Of a DNA stretch of 64,000 bases, positions 1 to 8,669 are shown piece by piece. How positions within the stretch are numbered: the stretch's first letter is position 1; each line of letters opens with the position of its first letter. Where the stretch lies: assembly GCA_964420065.1 (NCBI GenBank), contig CAYQQK010000005.1:1-64000 (forward strand), read 5' to 3'. The position numbers and the translations under genes are program-made. The notes beneath the pieces are model-generated. The model was not told the DNA's origin, searched no databases, and worked only from the letters and a program-made list of their open reading frames with translations. The DNA comes from CAYQQK01 sp964420065 (GTDB lineage Bacteria; Bacillota; Dethiobacteria; DTU022).

Positions 1-471
1 GAGAACTCTTTGTAGTGGGGTAGGTTAACTCCCCGTTGAAAAGTTTTGACCGTCACTCTGTACCACCCCTATACTTTTGGCTTCAATAAAACATAACCGA
101 CAATCCTGATCGTAAGTTTTGTCCCCTCCCTGAGCAGGAAAATTACTACGGATACCCACCTCCTTTGATCCGGTTAACCCGTGTTGCCCGTGTGGTAGTG
201 AAAAAAAGCACAAGAACCCTCGTTGAACATGGATATCAGTACGACACCGTCTTTCCTTGTCTTTTCGGAAAGTCCGTCGGGGCAAGATGTTTTAAATAGG
301 CCCCCGAGGTTTGACATAATGTATTAGTATTCGGAACCGGAAGATAAAAACCCTTTTTTTAAAATATTCTGAACACCCAATTGATCCCGGAGGTGCACCT
401 TCCTGCAATTACCGGCATATAATTCAGGTACTGCTTTTTCCAGTTCCGCCCGGCACGGAGGAGAGACGGCA
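1..471. other. Non-coding stretch upstream of sigK
   Basis: I find no convincing gene in these 471 bases. Both strands are broken by stops, and the short open frames have no ribosome site or recognisable protein features. One short + strand frame near 171-233 reads CPCGSEKKHK, which resembles the metal-binding SEC-C motif, but it is flanked by stops and could be a gene remnant or chance. The last 15 bases carry the sigK ribosome binding site (GGAGGAGAG). No sporulation promoter could be assigned with confidence. Confidence 0.5.
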
Positions 472-1152
472 ATGCTGTTTTTACTATCCCTGTTTGGGGC
501 TTTACGAGAACTATTTCTTGCTGTAGCCAGTATCCAGAATAATTCATTTCCCCGTCCTCTGCCACCTGCACAGGAACAGGAATGCCTGTGCCGCATGGAG
601 GAAGGGGATCCGGAAGCGCGACGTCTTTTGATCGAGCATAATTTACGGCTTGTGGCGCACGTGATTAAAAAGTTTGAACATCCCGGAGAAGAAAAGGAAG
701 ACCTCATCTCTATCGGCACCATTGGTTTAATCAAAGCGATCGATTCCTTTGACCGCCGCAAGGGAACCCGCCTTGCCACCTACGCGGTACGGTGTATTTC
801 CAACGAACTGTTAATGCATTTTCGGGCCGGTCGCAAGCATAACTATGTTTCCTTGCACGAATCGATCGGGAACGACAAAGAAGGCAACGAAATCACCTTG
901 TTGGAGATTATTGCTGGAAACGATTCAACCCTGGAGCAAGTTGAATCGATCCTGTTGCAGGAAAAACTACTGCAGATGGTCCGCGGTTTGAAGAAACGCG
1001 AAAAAAAGGTGCTGGTGATGCGTTTCGGTTTGAACCAGGGCCCGCGACAGACTCAGAAACAGGTAGCGGCGCAACTGGGCATATCCCGTTCCTATGTTTC
1101 CCGCATCGAAAAAAGGGCCCTGCAAAGGCTGAACCGCGAACTGGTCCTTTAA
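472..1152 (+). CDS. sigK: RNA polymerase sigma-K factor precursor
   Basis: Late mother-cell sporulation sigma factor of 226 residues, the normal length for this family. Residues 1-20 form a hydrophobic pro-sequence ending just before IQNNSFPRPL, which matches where pro-sigma-K is cut in Bacillus. Region 2 follows (HNLRLVAHVIKKFEHPGE, DLISIGTIGLIKAID, TYAVRCISNE). Region 4 at the C-terminus has the helix-turn-helix QVAAQLGISRSYVSRIEKRA. The gene is continuous, so no skin-like element interrupts it. GGAGGAGAG lies directly upstream of the ATG. The pro-sequence implies membrane-linked proteolytic activation, but no SpoIVFB gene lies in this window. Confidence 0.96.
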   Translation: MLFLLSLFGALRELFLAVASIQNNSFPRPLPPAQEQECLCRMEEGDPEARRLLIEHNLRLVAHVIKKFEHPGEEKEDLISIGTIGLIKAIDSFDRRKGTRLATYAVRCISNELLMHFRAGRKHNYVSLHESIGNDKEGNEITLLEIIAGNDSTLEQVESILLQEKLLQMVRGLKKREKKVLVMRFGLNQGPRQTQKQVAAQLGISRSYVSRIEKRALQRLNRELVL

Positions 1153-1170
1153 TTCAGATCGGAACCGATC

Positions 1171-2220
1171 CTAGATGTAGCGGGACACCAGATCCCCGAC
1201 CCCGGCGGTGCTGTAACCCATCTCACCCGCATTCATGCTGTGCAGATGTTCCAGACAAACTTTTGCCACCGCCCTTTCAATACTGTATGAAGCCTCTGCT
1301 TCTCCCAGAAAATCAAGCATCATGGCTACAGCGCAAATTGCGGCCAAGGGGTTGATCACGCCCCGTCCGGTATATTTTGGCGCCGATCCACCCATCGGCT
1401 CAAACATGGAAACCCGCCCTGGATGAAGGTTCGCTCCGGCAGCGATGCCCAGCCCGCCTTGCAAGATTGCTCCCAAGTCGGTAATAATATCTCCAAAAAG
1501 GTTGTCGGTGACAATAACGTCAAACCATTCCGGGTTCTTAACCAGCCACATACAGATAGCGTCAACGTGGGCATAATCTCTGGTTACATCAGGGTATTCC
1601 GCCCCGACGGCGTGGAAAGCTCGTTCCCAGAGATCGAAGGCATAGGTGAGGACGTTGGTCTTGCCGCAAAGGGTAAGTTTTTTACGGGTGCGTTTTTCCC
1701 GAGTGTAATCAAAGGCGTAGCGCAGGCAACGTTCGACTCCAAAACGGGTGTTGATGGACTCCTGCAAGGCTACCTCCTCTGCAGTGCCCTTGCGTAAAAA
1801 ACCACCACCCCCCGTGTACAATCCCTCCGTGTTCTCACGGACCACGATGAAATCAATTTCGGCGGGGCCCTTGTTTTTCAAGGGTGTTTCCACACCGGGG
1901 AAAAGTTTGACCGGTCGCAAATTAATGTACAGGTCGAGCTCAAAACGCAGCCGCAGGAGCAGCCCTTTTTCAAGAATTCCGGGCTTCACGTCGGGGTGGC
2001 CGATAGCACCCAAAAAAATGGCATCAAAACTTTTCAGTTCTTCCAAAACGCTATCCGCGATGATCTCGCCTGTTTCAAGGTAACGTTTGCCACCCAGGTC
2101 GTACGTGACTGTCTCCAGGTTGAATCCGAAGCGTTCACGGGCTGTTTCCAACACTTTTAAACCTTCTCGTACCTGTTCCGGTCCGGTTCCGTCGCCCGGT
2201 ATAACTGCAAGGCGATACAT
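1171..2220 (-). CDS. leuB: 3-isopropylmalate/isocitrate dehydrogenase family enzyme (LeuB-like)
   Basis: NAD-dependent beta-decarboxylating dehydrogenase of 349 residues. It begins with the family N-terminus ([13 protein letters not shown]) and has the substrate motif [35 protein letters not shown], and the metal/cofactor region [15 protein letters not shown] followed by [16 protein letters not shown]. In leucine synthesis the family oxidises 3-isopropylmalate. No leuA, leuC or leuD is nearby, and the NPLA end also fits relatives acting on tartrate or homoisocitrate. The family is certain, the substrate less so. It converges on sigK with only 18 bases between the stops, and no clear terminator is seen there. 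Confidence 0.8.
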   Translation of the reverse strand: MYRLAVIPGDGTGPEQVREGLKVLETARERFGFNLETVTYDLGGKRYLETGEIIADSVLEELKSFDAIFLGAIGHPDVKPGILEKGLLLRLRFELDLYINLRPVKLFPGVETPLKNKGPAEIDFIVVRENTEGLYTGGGGFLRKGTAEEVALQESINTRFGVERCLRYAFDYTREKRTRKKLTLCGKTNVLTYAFDLWERAFHAVGAEYPDVTRDYAHVDAICMWLVKNPEWFDVIVTDNLFGDIITDLGAILQGGLGIAAGANLHPGRVSMFEPMGGSAPKYTGRGVINPLAAICAVAMMLDFLGEAEASYSIERAVAKVCLEHLHSMNAGEMGYSTAGVGDLVSRYI

Positions 2221-2291
2221 TGCAAAACCTCCTTGTGACTATCATCGATTACCATCTTACCCTATTTAAAAGAGATTCTAAAGGTTTTTAT

Positions 2292-2321
2292 GTTGGAGGA
2301 AATCCGGCTCGCGATCTATAA
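2292..2321 (+). promoter_or_regulatory. Probable sigma-A promoter for yqeG-aroE
   Basis: TTGGAG (2292-2297), 18 bases, then a perfect TATAAT (2316-2321). It lies about 40 bases before yqeG and points away from the divergent leuB-like gene. The -35 is only a partial match. Confidence 0.55.
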
Positions 2322-2362
2322 TAAACAGAGGCACGTTAACGACTACCGGACAAAGGCCCAGG

Positions 2363-2881
2363 GTGATGATCAAGATCATACGTAAACTACTTCCGGACAA
2401 GCACCTCAACACCATTTTTGAGCTTGATCCGGCCTTGCTGCAGGCAAGGGGAATCAAGGGTATCATCACCGATATGGATAATACCCTTGTCCCCTGGAAC
2501 AACCGGGCCGTTTACCCGCGCCTGACTCGCTGGTTGAACAGTTTGAAGCGGAACGGTTTCCGCCTGTGTATTGTATCCAACAGCACCCCGGACCGGGGCA
2601 GGGAATTTGCAGCCCAGTTGGATATACCGGCCATCTGGTATGCGGTGAAACCGCGACGGAAATCTTTTCGCCGGGCGCTGCAATTAATGGGCCTTTCCCC
2701 CGGGGAAGTGGCGGTGATCGGTGATCAATTGTTTACAGATGTTCTGGGAGGAAATCGGCTGGGGCTTTATACGATCCTTGTAACTCCGCTCTCGGATCAG
2801 GAATTGATCTGGACCCGCCTGGTACGGCGGCTGGAACGGTTTGTTTTACGGAAAATGCAGGAACGGAGAATGGTAGAATAA
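2363..2881 (+). CDS. yqeG: YqeG family HAD-IIIA phosphatase
   Basis: HAD-superfamily phosphatase of 172 residues, related to YqeG and to mitochondrial phosphatidylglycerophosphatase Gep4. Motif I is DMDNTLVPWN (around residue 37), motif II is IVSNS, a conserved lysine lies in KPRRKSF, and motif III is GDQLFTDVLGGNRLGL. The family dephosphorylates small phosphorylated compounds; phosphatidylglycerol phosphate is a plausible substrate but cannot be shown here. Translation begins at GTG 2363 or the adjacent ATG 2366. It is followed by a small unknown gene and aroE, a grouping resembling the yqeG-aroE region of other Firmicutes, although yqeH is absent. Confidence 0.9.
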   Translation: MMIKIIRKLLPDKHLNTIFELDPALLQARGIKGIITDMDNTLVPWNNRAVYPRLTRWLNSLKRNGFRLCIVSNSTPDRGREFAAQLDIPAIWYAVKPRRKSFRRALQLMGLSPGEVAVIGDQLFTDVLGGNRLGLYTILVTPLSDQELIWTRLVRRLERFVLRKMQERRMVE

Positions 2882-2948
2882 GGGCATAACCGCAAAACTT
2901 CCGGGCTAGACTACCTTTTTGTAATTTCTAGTACCGGGAGGATTTGAA

Positions 2949-3185
2949 TTGTGCGGCGATAATGATGTTCTGGTTGTGATCAAAAAGTTGCCATTCGATC
3001 CGGATCAGTTGGAAAACCGGGCCGGTGCTTTTCTGGAAGCGGTGCGGAAAACGATTACTGAGGTGCAAACAACGCAGGCGGACAGGACGCTTGAGCTGAC
3101 CGAAATCGGGTTTGTCCCGCGGTGCGGCCGGGTCGAACTGCGACTATATTTCCGGACGGCAAGCTCACTGGAACCTGTTATCTAG
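2949..3185 (+). CDS. Small hypothetical protein between yqeG and aroE
   Basis: I do not recognise this 78-residue protein. It starts at TTG 2949, eight bases after a good ribosome site (GGGAGG). It has no membrane segment or signal peptide and looks like a small soluble alpha/beta protein, rich in charged residues and ending EIGFVPRCGRVELRLYFRT. The ribosome site, co-orientation with yqeG and aroE, and short spacing support a real gene. No function is proposed. Confidence 0.6.
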   Translation: MCGDNDVLVVIKKLPFDPDQLENRAGAFLEAVRKTITEVQTTQADRTLELTEIGFVPRCGRVELRLYFRTASSLEPVI

Positions 3186-3252
3186 GCAGTATGATTCAGC
3201 GCTGCCCGATTTTGCACCGGTGTGATCCAGCGACCCATGAAGGAGAAAAACG

Positions 3253-4122
3253 ATGGAGGGGAAAATGCAGCTGTCTATCGGCGGCAAAACCAGGGTTTGT
3301 GGACTAATTGGATGGCCGGTTGCACACAGCCTGTCACCGTTTTTGCACAACGGCGCCTACCGGGCACTGAGCCTGGATTATTGCTATGTCCCGTTCCCGG
3401 TTCCTCCGGAAAAGCTGCAAGATGCTCTACGGGGGTTGGTTGCAGCCGGGGTGAAGGGGATCAATGTAACCGCTCCCTACAAAGAAGCTTTGTTACCCTT
3501 TCTCGATTATTCAGATCCGGTGGTTACCGGCGCCGGATCGGTCAACACGGTTTTGTTCCGGGACGGTTCCGTGGAAGGTTACAGTACCGACGGAGAGGGT
3601 TTTCTATGGGCTTTGCGGGAGGAAGGAAAATGGTTTCCCGGTCCCGGCAGCGCCGCCCTTGTTCTGGGGGCGGGCGGCGCGGCCCGGGCGGTTACATTGG
3701 CTCTGGCGCAAGCAGGTCTGGACGAGCTGACTGTACTTAACCGCACTGTTTCCCGCGCTGAAACTTTGGCGGAAATGATCCGGAGTGAAAAACCGGGGAT
3801 GCGGGTGCAGGTGGGGCCACTATCGCGGAAGGGACTGGCGAAGTACTCACAGCGGGTGACTTTGTTGGTGAACACCCTCAGTGAAGATCCATGGCCGTGG
3901 GAAAAAGGCCCGGCTCTGGCACGGGCCATTCTAGCCTGCGATCTGCGTTACCATCCTCGCTCGACTTCTTTTATGAACTGGGCCTGTGCCGCCGGCGCCG
4001 GGGCGGTTATGAACGGTTTTAACATGCTTTTGGGGCAGGCCGCTCTTTCCTTCAGCTATTTTACCGGGGCCAAACCGCCTTTTTCGATCATGCAACGTAT
4101 GGCCTTTTCTCGCGGGATTTAA
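3253..4122 (+). CDS. aroE: Shikimate dehydrogenase
   Basis: NADPH-dependent reduction of 3-dehydroshikimate to shikimate, fourth step of the aromatic amino acid pathway. The protein has 289 residues, a normal length. Substrate-site motifs are HSLSPF (near residue 25), INVTAPYKEA with the catalytic lysine, and YSTDGEGF with the catalytic aspartate. The dinucleotide fold begins at VLGAGGAARAV, and NRTVSRAE fits the NADP phosphate-binding loop. AAGGAG precedes ATG 3253 by about seven bases. Two further aromatic-pathway genes, aroK and aroQ, lie together at 23.3-24.4 kb. Confidence 0.95.
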   Translation: MEGKMQLSIGGKTRVCGLIGWPVAHSLSPFLHNGAYRALSLDYCYVPFPVPPEKLQDALRGLVAAGVKGINVTAPYKEALLPFLDYSDPVVTGAGSVNTVLFRDGSVEGYSTDGEGFLWALREEGKWFPGPGSAALVLGAGGAARAVTLALAQAGLDELTVLNRTVSRAETLAEMIRSEKPGMRVQVGPLSRKGLAKYSQRVTLLVNTLSEDPWPWEKGPALARAILACDLRYHPRSTSFMNWACAAGAGAVMNGFNMLLGQAALSFSYFTGAKPPFSIMQRMAFSRGI

Positions 4123-4166
4123 CCCCGTGCCGGCCAACCCGATCCCCTGCTCCGGATAATTTTCGC

Positions 4167-4185
4167 ATCCCAATCAGGGATTTTT
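4167..4185 (+). terminator. Weak possible terminator after aroE
   Basis: A five-base-pair stem (ATCCC/GGGAT) with a five-base loop is followed by TTTT. It lies 45 bases past the aroE stop, in a 290-base gap that otherwise shows no feature I can name. The stem is short, so termination may be partial. Confidence 0.35.
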
Positions 4186-4412
4186 GTTATTTCTGCCTGT
4201 TTCCGCAATCTGTCTTTCTTCTCAAGAGATTTTCACATCATAGTCCTTTGTGAAATCATTGATTCCTCGGAAGTTCGCCAACAGCAAAAATCTTACAATT
4301 ACATAATTTAGAAGGTTTCTAATAATTAGTGTAGAAACGATCTATATCGAGGGGAGTTCAATCCGTTCTATCGGCAACTCTTTAGACAAACCAATCATCG
4401 AGGTGAAAGAAC

Positions 4413-6014
4413 TTGTTCAGTTACGTGATCCGTAAACTCCAGTTTTGTACTTTTGCCCGCTCGAGCGCGCTCCCGGAAAAGCAGGGGAACAAAACGGTTT
4501 CCCAGGTAGCGCCAAATAAAAAGGAAATCGGCAGTGGTAAACATGAAGCTCCCGGATCTGAATTAAGCAAACCATTAAGCCTGATTGCAGGGCCGTTGCT
4601 TTTTGCTCTCGTTATGTTTGTTCCCGTGAGCGCCGGGTTTACCTATCCGATGAAAGCGCTGGCGGCTTCCACCCTCTGGATCGCGGTGTGGTGGGTCACC
4701 GAGGCCGTATCCATCCCGGCCACATCCTTGTTGCCCCTGGTCCTTTTTCCTATTTGCGGGATACTCCCTTTTGAAAAAACCGCCGTCGGTTATGCAGACA
4801 ATGTTGTTTTTCTTTTTATGGGCGGGTTTATGCTTGCGGTGAGCATGCAGCGCTGGAACCTGCACAGGCGTATTGCCCTGACGATAGTAAAATACGTTGG
4901 AACCAATCCTGCCCGTCTGATTTTGGGCTTCATGGTTGCCACCGGTTTTCTTTCGATGTGGATCAGCAACACCGCCACGGCCGTGATGATGATGCCGGTC
5001 GGTTTGTCCGTTATTTCGCAGGTATCCGGGACGGCTTCCGACGACCCGGGGGATGGAAAGTACGGTTTCGGCACGACTCTTATGCTGGGTATAGCGTATT
5101 CTGCCTCGATTGGCGGTGTGGCCACGCTCATCGGCAGCCCTCCCAATGCAATTTTTGCTGCCATGGCGGGGTCCATGTACGGTGTAGAGATCACATTTAC
5201 CCAATGGTTCCTTTACGGTTTTCCGATTGCAGTCGTTTTTCTGGCGGTAGCCTGGGTTTACTTGATTTCGAAAACTTCCCTTTCCCCCACCGGTCAACAG
5301 GGAAGGGCAAAAGAAGTAATTAACGAAGAATTAAAATCCTTGGGCCCGATCGGCAAAGCTGAAAAACTGGTTGCCGCAGTATTTCTGCTGACGGCTTTTG
5401 CCTGGATCTTCCGCAGCCTGTTCCTGCAGAAGCTAATGCCCTTCTTGAGTGATTCCTTGATCGCCATGATCGCCGTACTGCTTATGTTTATCATCCCGAT
5501 CAACCTCAAGAAGGGTGAATTTTTGCTGGATTGGAATTCGGCGGTAAAGATACCATGGGGCATTCTGCTTCTTTTCGGCGGCGGGATTGCCATCGCCAAG
5601 GGTTTTACGGAAACGCATCTGGCGGACTGGTTGGGCGAAAGTCTGTCTTTTATTCAGGGCGCACCTTTAAGTGCCACCGTCCTCGTTATAGTAGCCCTGG
5701 TCATGTTGCTTTCCAATGTCACTTCAAATACCGGAACAATTTCCATGATGTTGCCGGTTGTTGCTTCCCTGGCCGTGGCCATGTCGATTCATCCTTTTGG
5801 CGTGATGATCGCGGCGACAACGGCGGTATCCTTTGTTTTCATGCTGCCGGTGGGCACTCCTCCCAACGCAGTTGTTTTCGGTAGCGGTTATGTTACAATT
5901 CCGCAGATGGCTCGGGTAGGGCTGGTCTTAACTTTGCTTGCGATAATCGTGATCTCGTTGATGGTTTATTTCTGGTTACCGCTGACCTGGGGTATCAAAC
6001 TCGGCGCTTTTTAG
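4413..6014 (+). CDS. DASS/SLC13 family sodium-coupled anion transporter
   Basis: Integral membrane symporter of 533 residues, divalent anion:Na+ symporter (INDY-like) family, which imports dicarboxylates, citrate or sulfate. About eleven hydrophobic segments are visible. The first family signature is MWISNTATAVMMMPVG; the second half-repeat has SNVTSNTGT and LPVGTPPNAVVFGSG. A polar extension of about 55 residues precedes the first membrane segment. It starts at TTG 4413 behind GAGGTGAAAG. The substrate cannot be told from sequence alone. It stands alone between a long leader and a strong terminator, so it is probably a single-gene unit. Confidence 0.9.
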   Translation: MFSYVIRKLQFCTFARSSALPEKQGNKTVSQVAPNKKEIGSGKHEAPGSELSKPLSLIAGPLLFALVMFVPVSAGFTYPMKALAASTLWIAVWWVTEAVSIPATSLLPLVLFPICGILPFEKTAVGYADNVVFLFMGGFMLAVSMQRWNLHRRIALTIVKYVGTNPARLILGFMVATGFLSMWISNTATAVMMMPVGLSVISQVSGTASDDPGDGKYGFGTTLMLGIAYSASIGGVATLIGSPPNAIFAAMAGSMYGVEITFTQWFLYGFPIAVVFLAVAWVYLISKTSLSPTGQQGRAKEVINEELKSLGPIGKAEKLVAAVFLLTAFAWIFRSLFLQKLMPFLSDSLIAMIAVLLMFIIPINLKKGEFLLDWNSAVKIPWGILLLFGGGIAIAKGFTETHLADWLGESLSFIQGAPLSATVLVIVALVMLLSNVTSNTGTISMMLPVVASLAVAMSIHPFGVMIAATTAVSFVFMLPVGTPPNAVVFGSGYVTIPQMARVGLVLTLLAIIVISLMVYFWLPLTWGIKLGAF

Positions 6015-6042
6015 CAGTAATGTTCGATTGTATCCGATCAAA

Positions 6043-6083
6043 CGTAAAACCCCCGGGAAACTATGATTTCCGGGGGTTTTACG
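6043..6083 (+). terminator. Strong intrinsic terminator after the DASS transporter
   Basis: The arms CGTAAAACCCCCGGGAAA and TTTCCGGGGGTTTTACG flank a six-base loop. They pair almost perfectly, with one bulged G. The A/T-rich outer stem provides the U-tract in both directions. Confidence 0.85.
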
Positions 6084-6155
6084 GGTGTACTCATTACCAT
6101 AGCAACCAAATAACCGCCTCCAACAGGACATTAGAAACGTCCCTCCGTCTGGCAA

Positions 6156-6184
6156 TTGATCCGTCAAGCAGCGTATGTTATAAT
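6156..6184 (+). promoter_or_regulatory. Promoter of tRNA-Lys
   Basis: TTGATC (6156-6161), 17 bases, then perfect TATAAT (6179-6184). The tRNA begins 17 bases after the -10 box, so the precursor leader would be about ten bases. Confidence 0.75.
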
Positions 6185-6201
6185 GCTGTGGGCATCAATA
6201 C

Positions 6202-6277
6202 GGGCCATTAGCTCAGTTGGTAGAGCACCTGACTCTTAATCAGGGTGTCGGAGGTTCGAGTCCTCTATGGCCTACCA
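6202..6277 (+). tRNA. tRNA-Lys (anticodon CTT)
   Basis: A 76-base cloverleaf with CCA encoded. The acceptor stem GGGCCAT pairs with ATGGCCT, with a G-U at the first pair. The D-arm contains AGCTCAGTTGGTAGAGC. The anticodon arm CCTGA/TCAGG encloses CTCTTAA, giving anticodon CTT for lysine AAG codons. The T-loop is GTTCGAGTC. Confidence 0.97.
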
Positions 6278-6286
6278 CTAAACATC

Positions 6287-6323
6287 AACAACCACGATCA
6301 TTTTCGGTGCCGTGGTTGTTTTT
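6287..6323 (+). terminator. Terminator of tRNA-Lys
   Basis: AACAACCACG pairs with CGTGGTTGTT (10 bp, 14-base loop) and is followed by TTT. It lies nine bases past the CCA end. Confidence 0.85.
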
Positions 6324-6436
6324 ATTGCGGGGTGAGCCTTTCATTGACACCAATGATGCCGTTTGTTTCCAAACCGGTCAATAGGCGTGCTCGCCAAAGG
6401 CCGAATTGTTCATACCGGTACGGTTCAATAAACGGA

Positions 6437-7207
6437 TTACAGTTCGGCGCGGCGGAAACCGAGTGAGGCTGCGATGAAGGCTGCGGCGGTCAGGAGCAGG
6501 GTTGCCGGAAGGGCCGGAATGAAATCAGTCGGTCCAATGTTTCCTTTCAGCAATCCGGCCAGAAGAAAGCTGAGGCGGTATGGCAACCATTTCCCCACCG
6601 CAGTTTGATCGAGAAAGAGTTGCGGCAGCCAGATCAAGACCAAAAAGGCCAGAGCGATCCCGGCGGCCGCCATTTGGCTCCGCATCAGCGTGGAGGCGCC
6701 GATGGTGAGCGTCAGGATCAGCTCCAGGTAAAGGATCATGAAGACGGCGCCCCAGATCGCCGGAAACAGCGGAGCAGGACCGAGGAGAGTAGTGGTGTAT
6801 AGAAGGGCCAGAAGAGTGCTTGATCCAACGAAAAGGATGATCCCGGCCGAATAGGCGGCCCATTTCGACCAGAGATAGGGCAGGCGGCCGACCGGCCGGG
6901 TCAGGACCCAGGCGCTGATCCCCCGTTCGCGTTCGTTGGCTACGGCCCCCATTGCGGTCAGGATGATGATGAATGTCCCAATTTGGGAAAGGTTGCCGAA
7001 AAAGCTGATCAAAGCGTCGGCTGGCCCCAGTTCGGGCAGGATGAAGGTGATCCCTTCCGAGCCGCTCAGTAATTTATCCATGATCTGGGGCATATACTTT
7101 GCGCCGATCGGGTCGAGCAGGGCAAAAAAGAGTCCCGCGAGCAACAGCGCCGGTAGGCGGAAAGTTCGCCAAAGCTGCCGGAGATCCTTAATGAAAAGCG
7201 CTTTCAC
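6437..7207 (-). CDS. ABC-2 type transporter permease
   Basis: Membrane subunit of an ABC exporter of 256 residues, with about six hydrophobic segments. NERERGISAWVLTRPVGRLPYLWSK forms the cytoplasmic loop typical of ABC-2 permeases of the NosY/GldF kind (shown here only as the region around residues 90-115). GTG 7207 is preferred as the start because AAGGGGGG lies upstream at suitable spacing; ATG 7225 would lengthen the overlap with the ATPase gene. The start overlaps the end of the ATPase gene by 20 bases, so the two are probably translationally coupled. Substrate unknown. Confidence 0.88.
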   Translation of the reverse strand: MKALFIKDLRQLWRTFRLPALLLAGLFFALLDPIGAKYMPQIMDKLLSGSEGITFILPELGPADALISFFGNLSQIGTFIIILTAMGAVANERERGISAWVLTRPVGRLPYLWSKWAAYSAGIILFVGSSTLLALLYTTTLLGPAPLFPAIWGAVFMILYLELILTLTIGASTLMRSQMAAAGIALAFLVLIWLPQLFLDQTAVGKWLPYRLSFLLAGLLKGNIGPTDFIPALPATLLLTAAAFIAASLGFRRAEL

Positions 7208-8168
7208 CGGTAAGCCCCCCTTCATGCTCGTGATAGCCGGCCCGATGGAGCAACTTCAAAAAAATTTTTTCCAGATCTTCATGCTGCCGTTCATATGAAA
7301 GCACCACTACAGCGTAGCTTGTCAGCAGGGGCAGCAGTTCTTCTTCCATCCGCGCCAGGCCCTCCGCTACCGCTTCAACGATGATCTCTTCGGAATAAAT
7401 TTCCACTTGACGGACCCAGGTGCGAGCGCGTAGCTCCTGAATCAGTTCCTCCGGTGCTGTTTTGCGGAACTTGATCCGGTAGCGGGGCAGCCGGTGTTGT
7501 TCAAGGAGGTTTTGTAACGATGATTGCAGCAGCAGGTTTCCTTGGAAGAGCACCGCTACCCGGTCGCATACCCGCTCCACATCGGTCAGAACGTGGCTGG
7601 AAAAAAAGACGGTGGAACGGCCACGCAGTGAGGCGAGCAGCTCCAGAACCTCCAGCCGGCCCACCGGGTCGAGGGCGGAAACCGGTTCATCGAGAATGAA
7701 AAGTTCCGGTTCCGGCAGCAGCACGCAGCCCAGCCCGAGGCGTTGTTTCATCCCACGGGAATAGCTTGCCACGCGGCGTTTTGCCGCCGCAACCAGGTCG
7801 AGGCGTTCCAGGATCCTTTTGATCCGGGCCTGCCCTGCCCCCGGGGCTATGCCGTTTACCGCCCGGACGAAATCAAGCACCTCCCGGCCGGTCAGGGCTT
7901 CGGGAAAGGCCGGTTCTTCGGGCAGGTAACCAATCCTTCGCTTCAACCGGCGGGAAAGCCCGGGGCGCACCTGACGGCCCCAAAGATGAGTGTTCCCGCC
8001 GGAAGGGTTAAGCAACCCCACCAATATCTTGATCGCCGTTGTTTTTCCGGCGCCGTTCGGGCCCAGGAACCCGTAGACCGTCCCCCGGGGGACCTCCAGA
8101 GTGATTCCCCGCAGGGCCTGCTGTCCATGAAAATTTTTGCTTAAACCCCGGATTTCAATCACATTCAT
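7188..8168 (-). CDS. ABC transporter ATP-binding protein
   Basis: ATPase subunit of 326 residues partnering the downstream permease. Walker A is GPNGAGKTT, the signature is SRGMKQRLGLG, Walker B is LFILDEPVSALDP, and the switch histidine lies in FFSSHVLTDVERVC. A C-terminal domain of about 90 residues ends KIFLKLLHRAGYHEHE. The start MNVIEIRGLSKNF at 8168 is chosen because residues upstream in the open frame have no ABC homology and lie over another gene. Type and context resemble NatA/BcrA exporters, but no resistance or bacteriocin gene is adjacent. Confidence 0.93.
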   Translation of the reverse strand: MNVIEIRGLSKNFHGQQALRGITLEVPRGTVYGFLGPNGAGKTTAIKILVGLLNPSGGNTHLWGRQVRPGLSRRLKRRIGYLPEEPAFPEALTGREVLDFVRAVNGIAPGAGQARIKRILERLDLVAAAKRRVASYSRGMKQRLGLGCVLLPEPELFILDEPVSALDPVGRLEVLELLASLRGRSTVFFSSHVLTDVERVCDRVAVLFQGNLLLQSSLQNLLEQHRLPRYRIKFRKTAPEELIQELRARTWVRQVEIYSEEIIVEAVAEGLARMEEELLPLLTSYAVVVLSYERQHEDLEKIFLKLLHRAGYHEHEGGLTGESAFH

Positions 8169-8377
8169 GTTTCCGCTCTCCCAAAAAGAAAGTAGGCCAC
8201 GGGACCCAAAAAATTGACCAGGACAATAATGATCACCCAGAAAGGCAAGGAAAGGCTGCGCGAGCGGCGGCGACGCAGTAAATCGACCAACGCCCAGAGC
8301 ATCAATGAAAATTGCAGCAGCAGCAAGGGCCACAACTTCAGGAGCAGTCCAGATAATTCTTCCAAGTTCAGATCCAC
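8165..8377 (-). CDS. PLDc_N domain small membrane protein
   Basis: Protein of 70 residues with two hydrophobic segments (LLLKLWPLLLLQFSLMLWAL and FWVIIIVLVNFLGPVAYFLF). These are separated by a basic loop LLRRRRSRS, the layout of the PLDc_N domain found at the N-terminus of cardiolipin synthases and free-standing beside ABC exporters. It starts at GTG 8377 behind AGGAGAG and overlaps the ATPase start by four bases, so it is the first gene of the exporter operon. It is likely a helper membrane protein; it has no catalytic HKD motif. Confidence 0.82.
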   Translation of the reverse strand: MDLNLEELSGLLLKLWPLLLLQFSLMLWALVDLLRRRRSRSLSLPFWVIIIVLVNFLGPVAYFLFGRAET

Positions 8378-8482
8378 ACCGGTCTCTCCTTTCTTGATCA
8401 ATTGACGGTGCTTAACGGGGGCTGCCTTCCAGCATAGCATGGAACCTGATCAACCACGAGAACCGTCGAACCGTCCTCCGGT

Positions 8483-8662
8483 CTACATTTCCCCTTTTTT
8501 GTGCTGTCGGACACACTCGGTCAGCAGGTATTCGATCTGCCCGTTGATCGAACGGAAATCATCTTTGGCCCATGCCGCCAGTTCATTCCATAGGGATGAA
8601 GAGATGCGCAGCAGCAGTTGCTTTTTCTTCTTCTCTTCCCTGGTCATCGTCCCGAGTTCCAT
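8483..8662 (-). CDS. Ribbon-helix-helix (Arc-like) protein
   Basis: Small protein of 59 residues. After a lysine-rich start comes [20 protein letters not shown], then [19 protein letters not shown], which fits the ribbon-helix-helix fold: a beta strand that contacts DNA and two helices that dimerise. It begins at ATG 8662, five bases after the stop of the SPFH gene (ATG 8647 is an alternative), so the two are co-transcribed. Small Arc-like genes accompany SPFH genes in many Firmicutes, so it may regulate the pair. DNA binding is inferred from the fold. Confidence 0.75.
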   Translation of the reverse strand: MELGTMTREEKKKKQLLLRISSSLWNELAAWAKDDFRSINGQIEYLLTECVRQHKKGEM

Positions 8663-8669
8663 TTCTTGA

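Noticed and set aside
1157..1170. GATCGGAACCGATC as a terminator between sigK and the LeuB-like gene
   Set aside because: It is palindromic but has a two-base loop and no T-run.
3253..4122. AroE with an altered active site (NVTAPYK rather than NVTVPHK)
   Set aside because: Position before the catalytic Lys varies in the family; Lys and Asp are intact.
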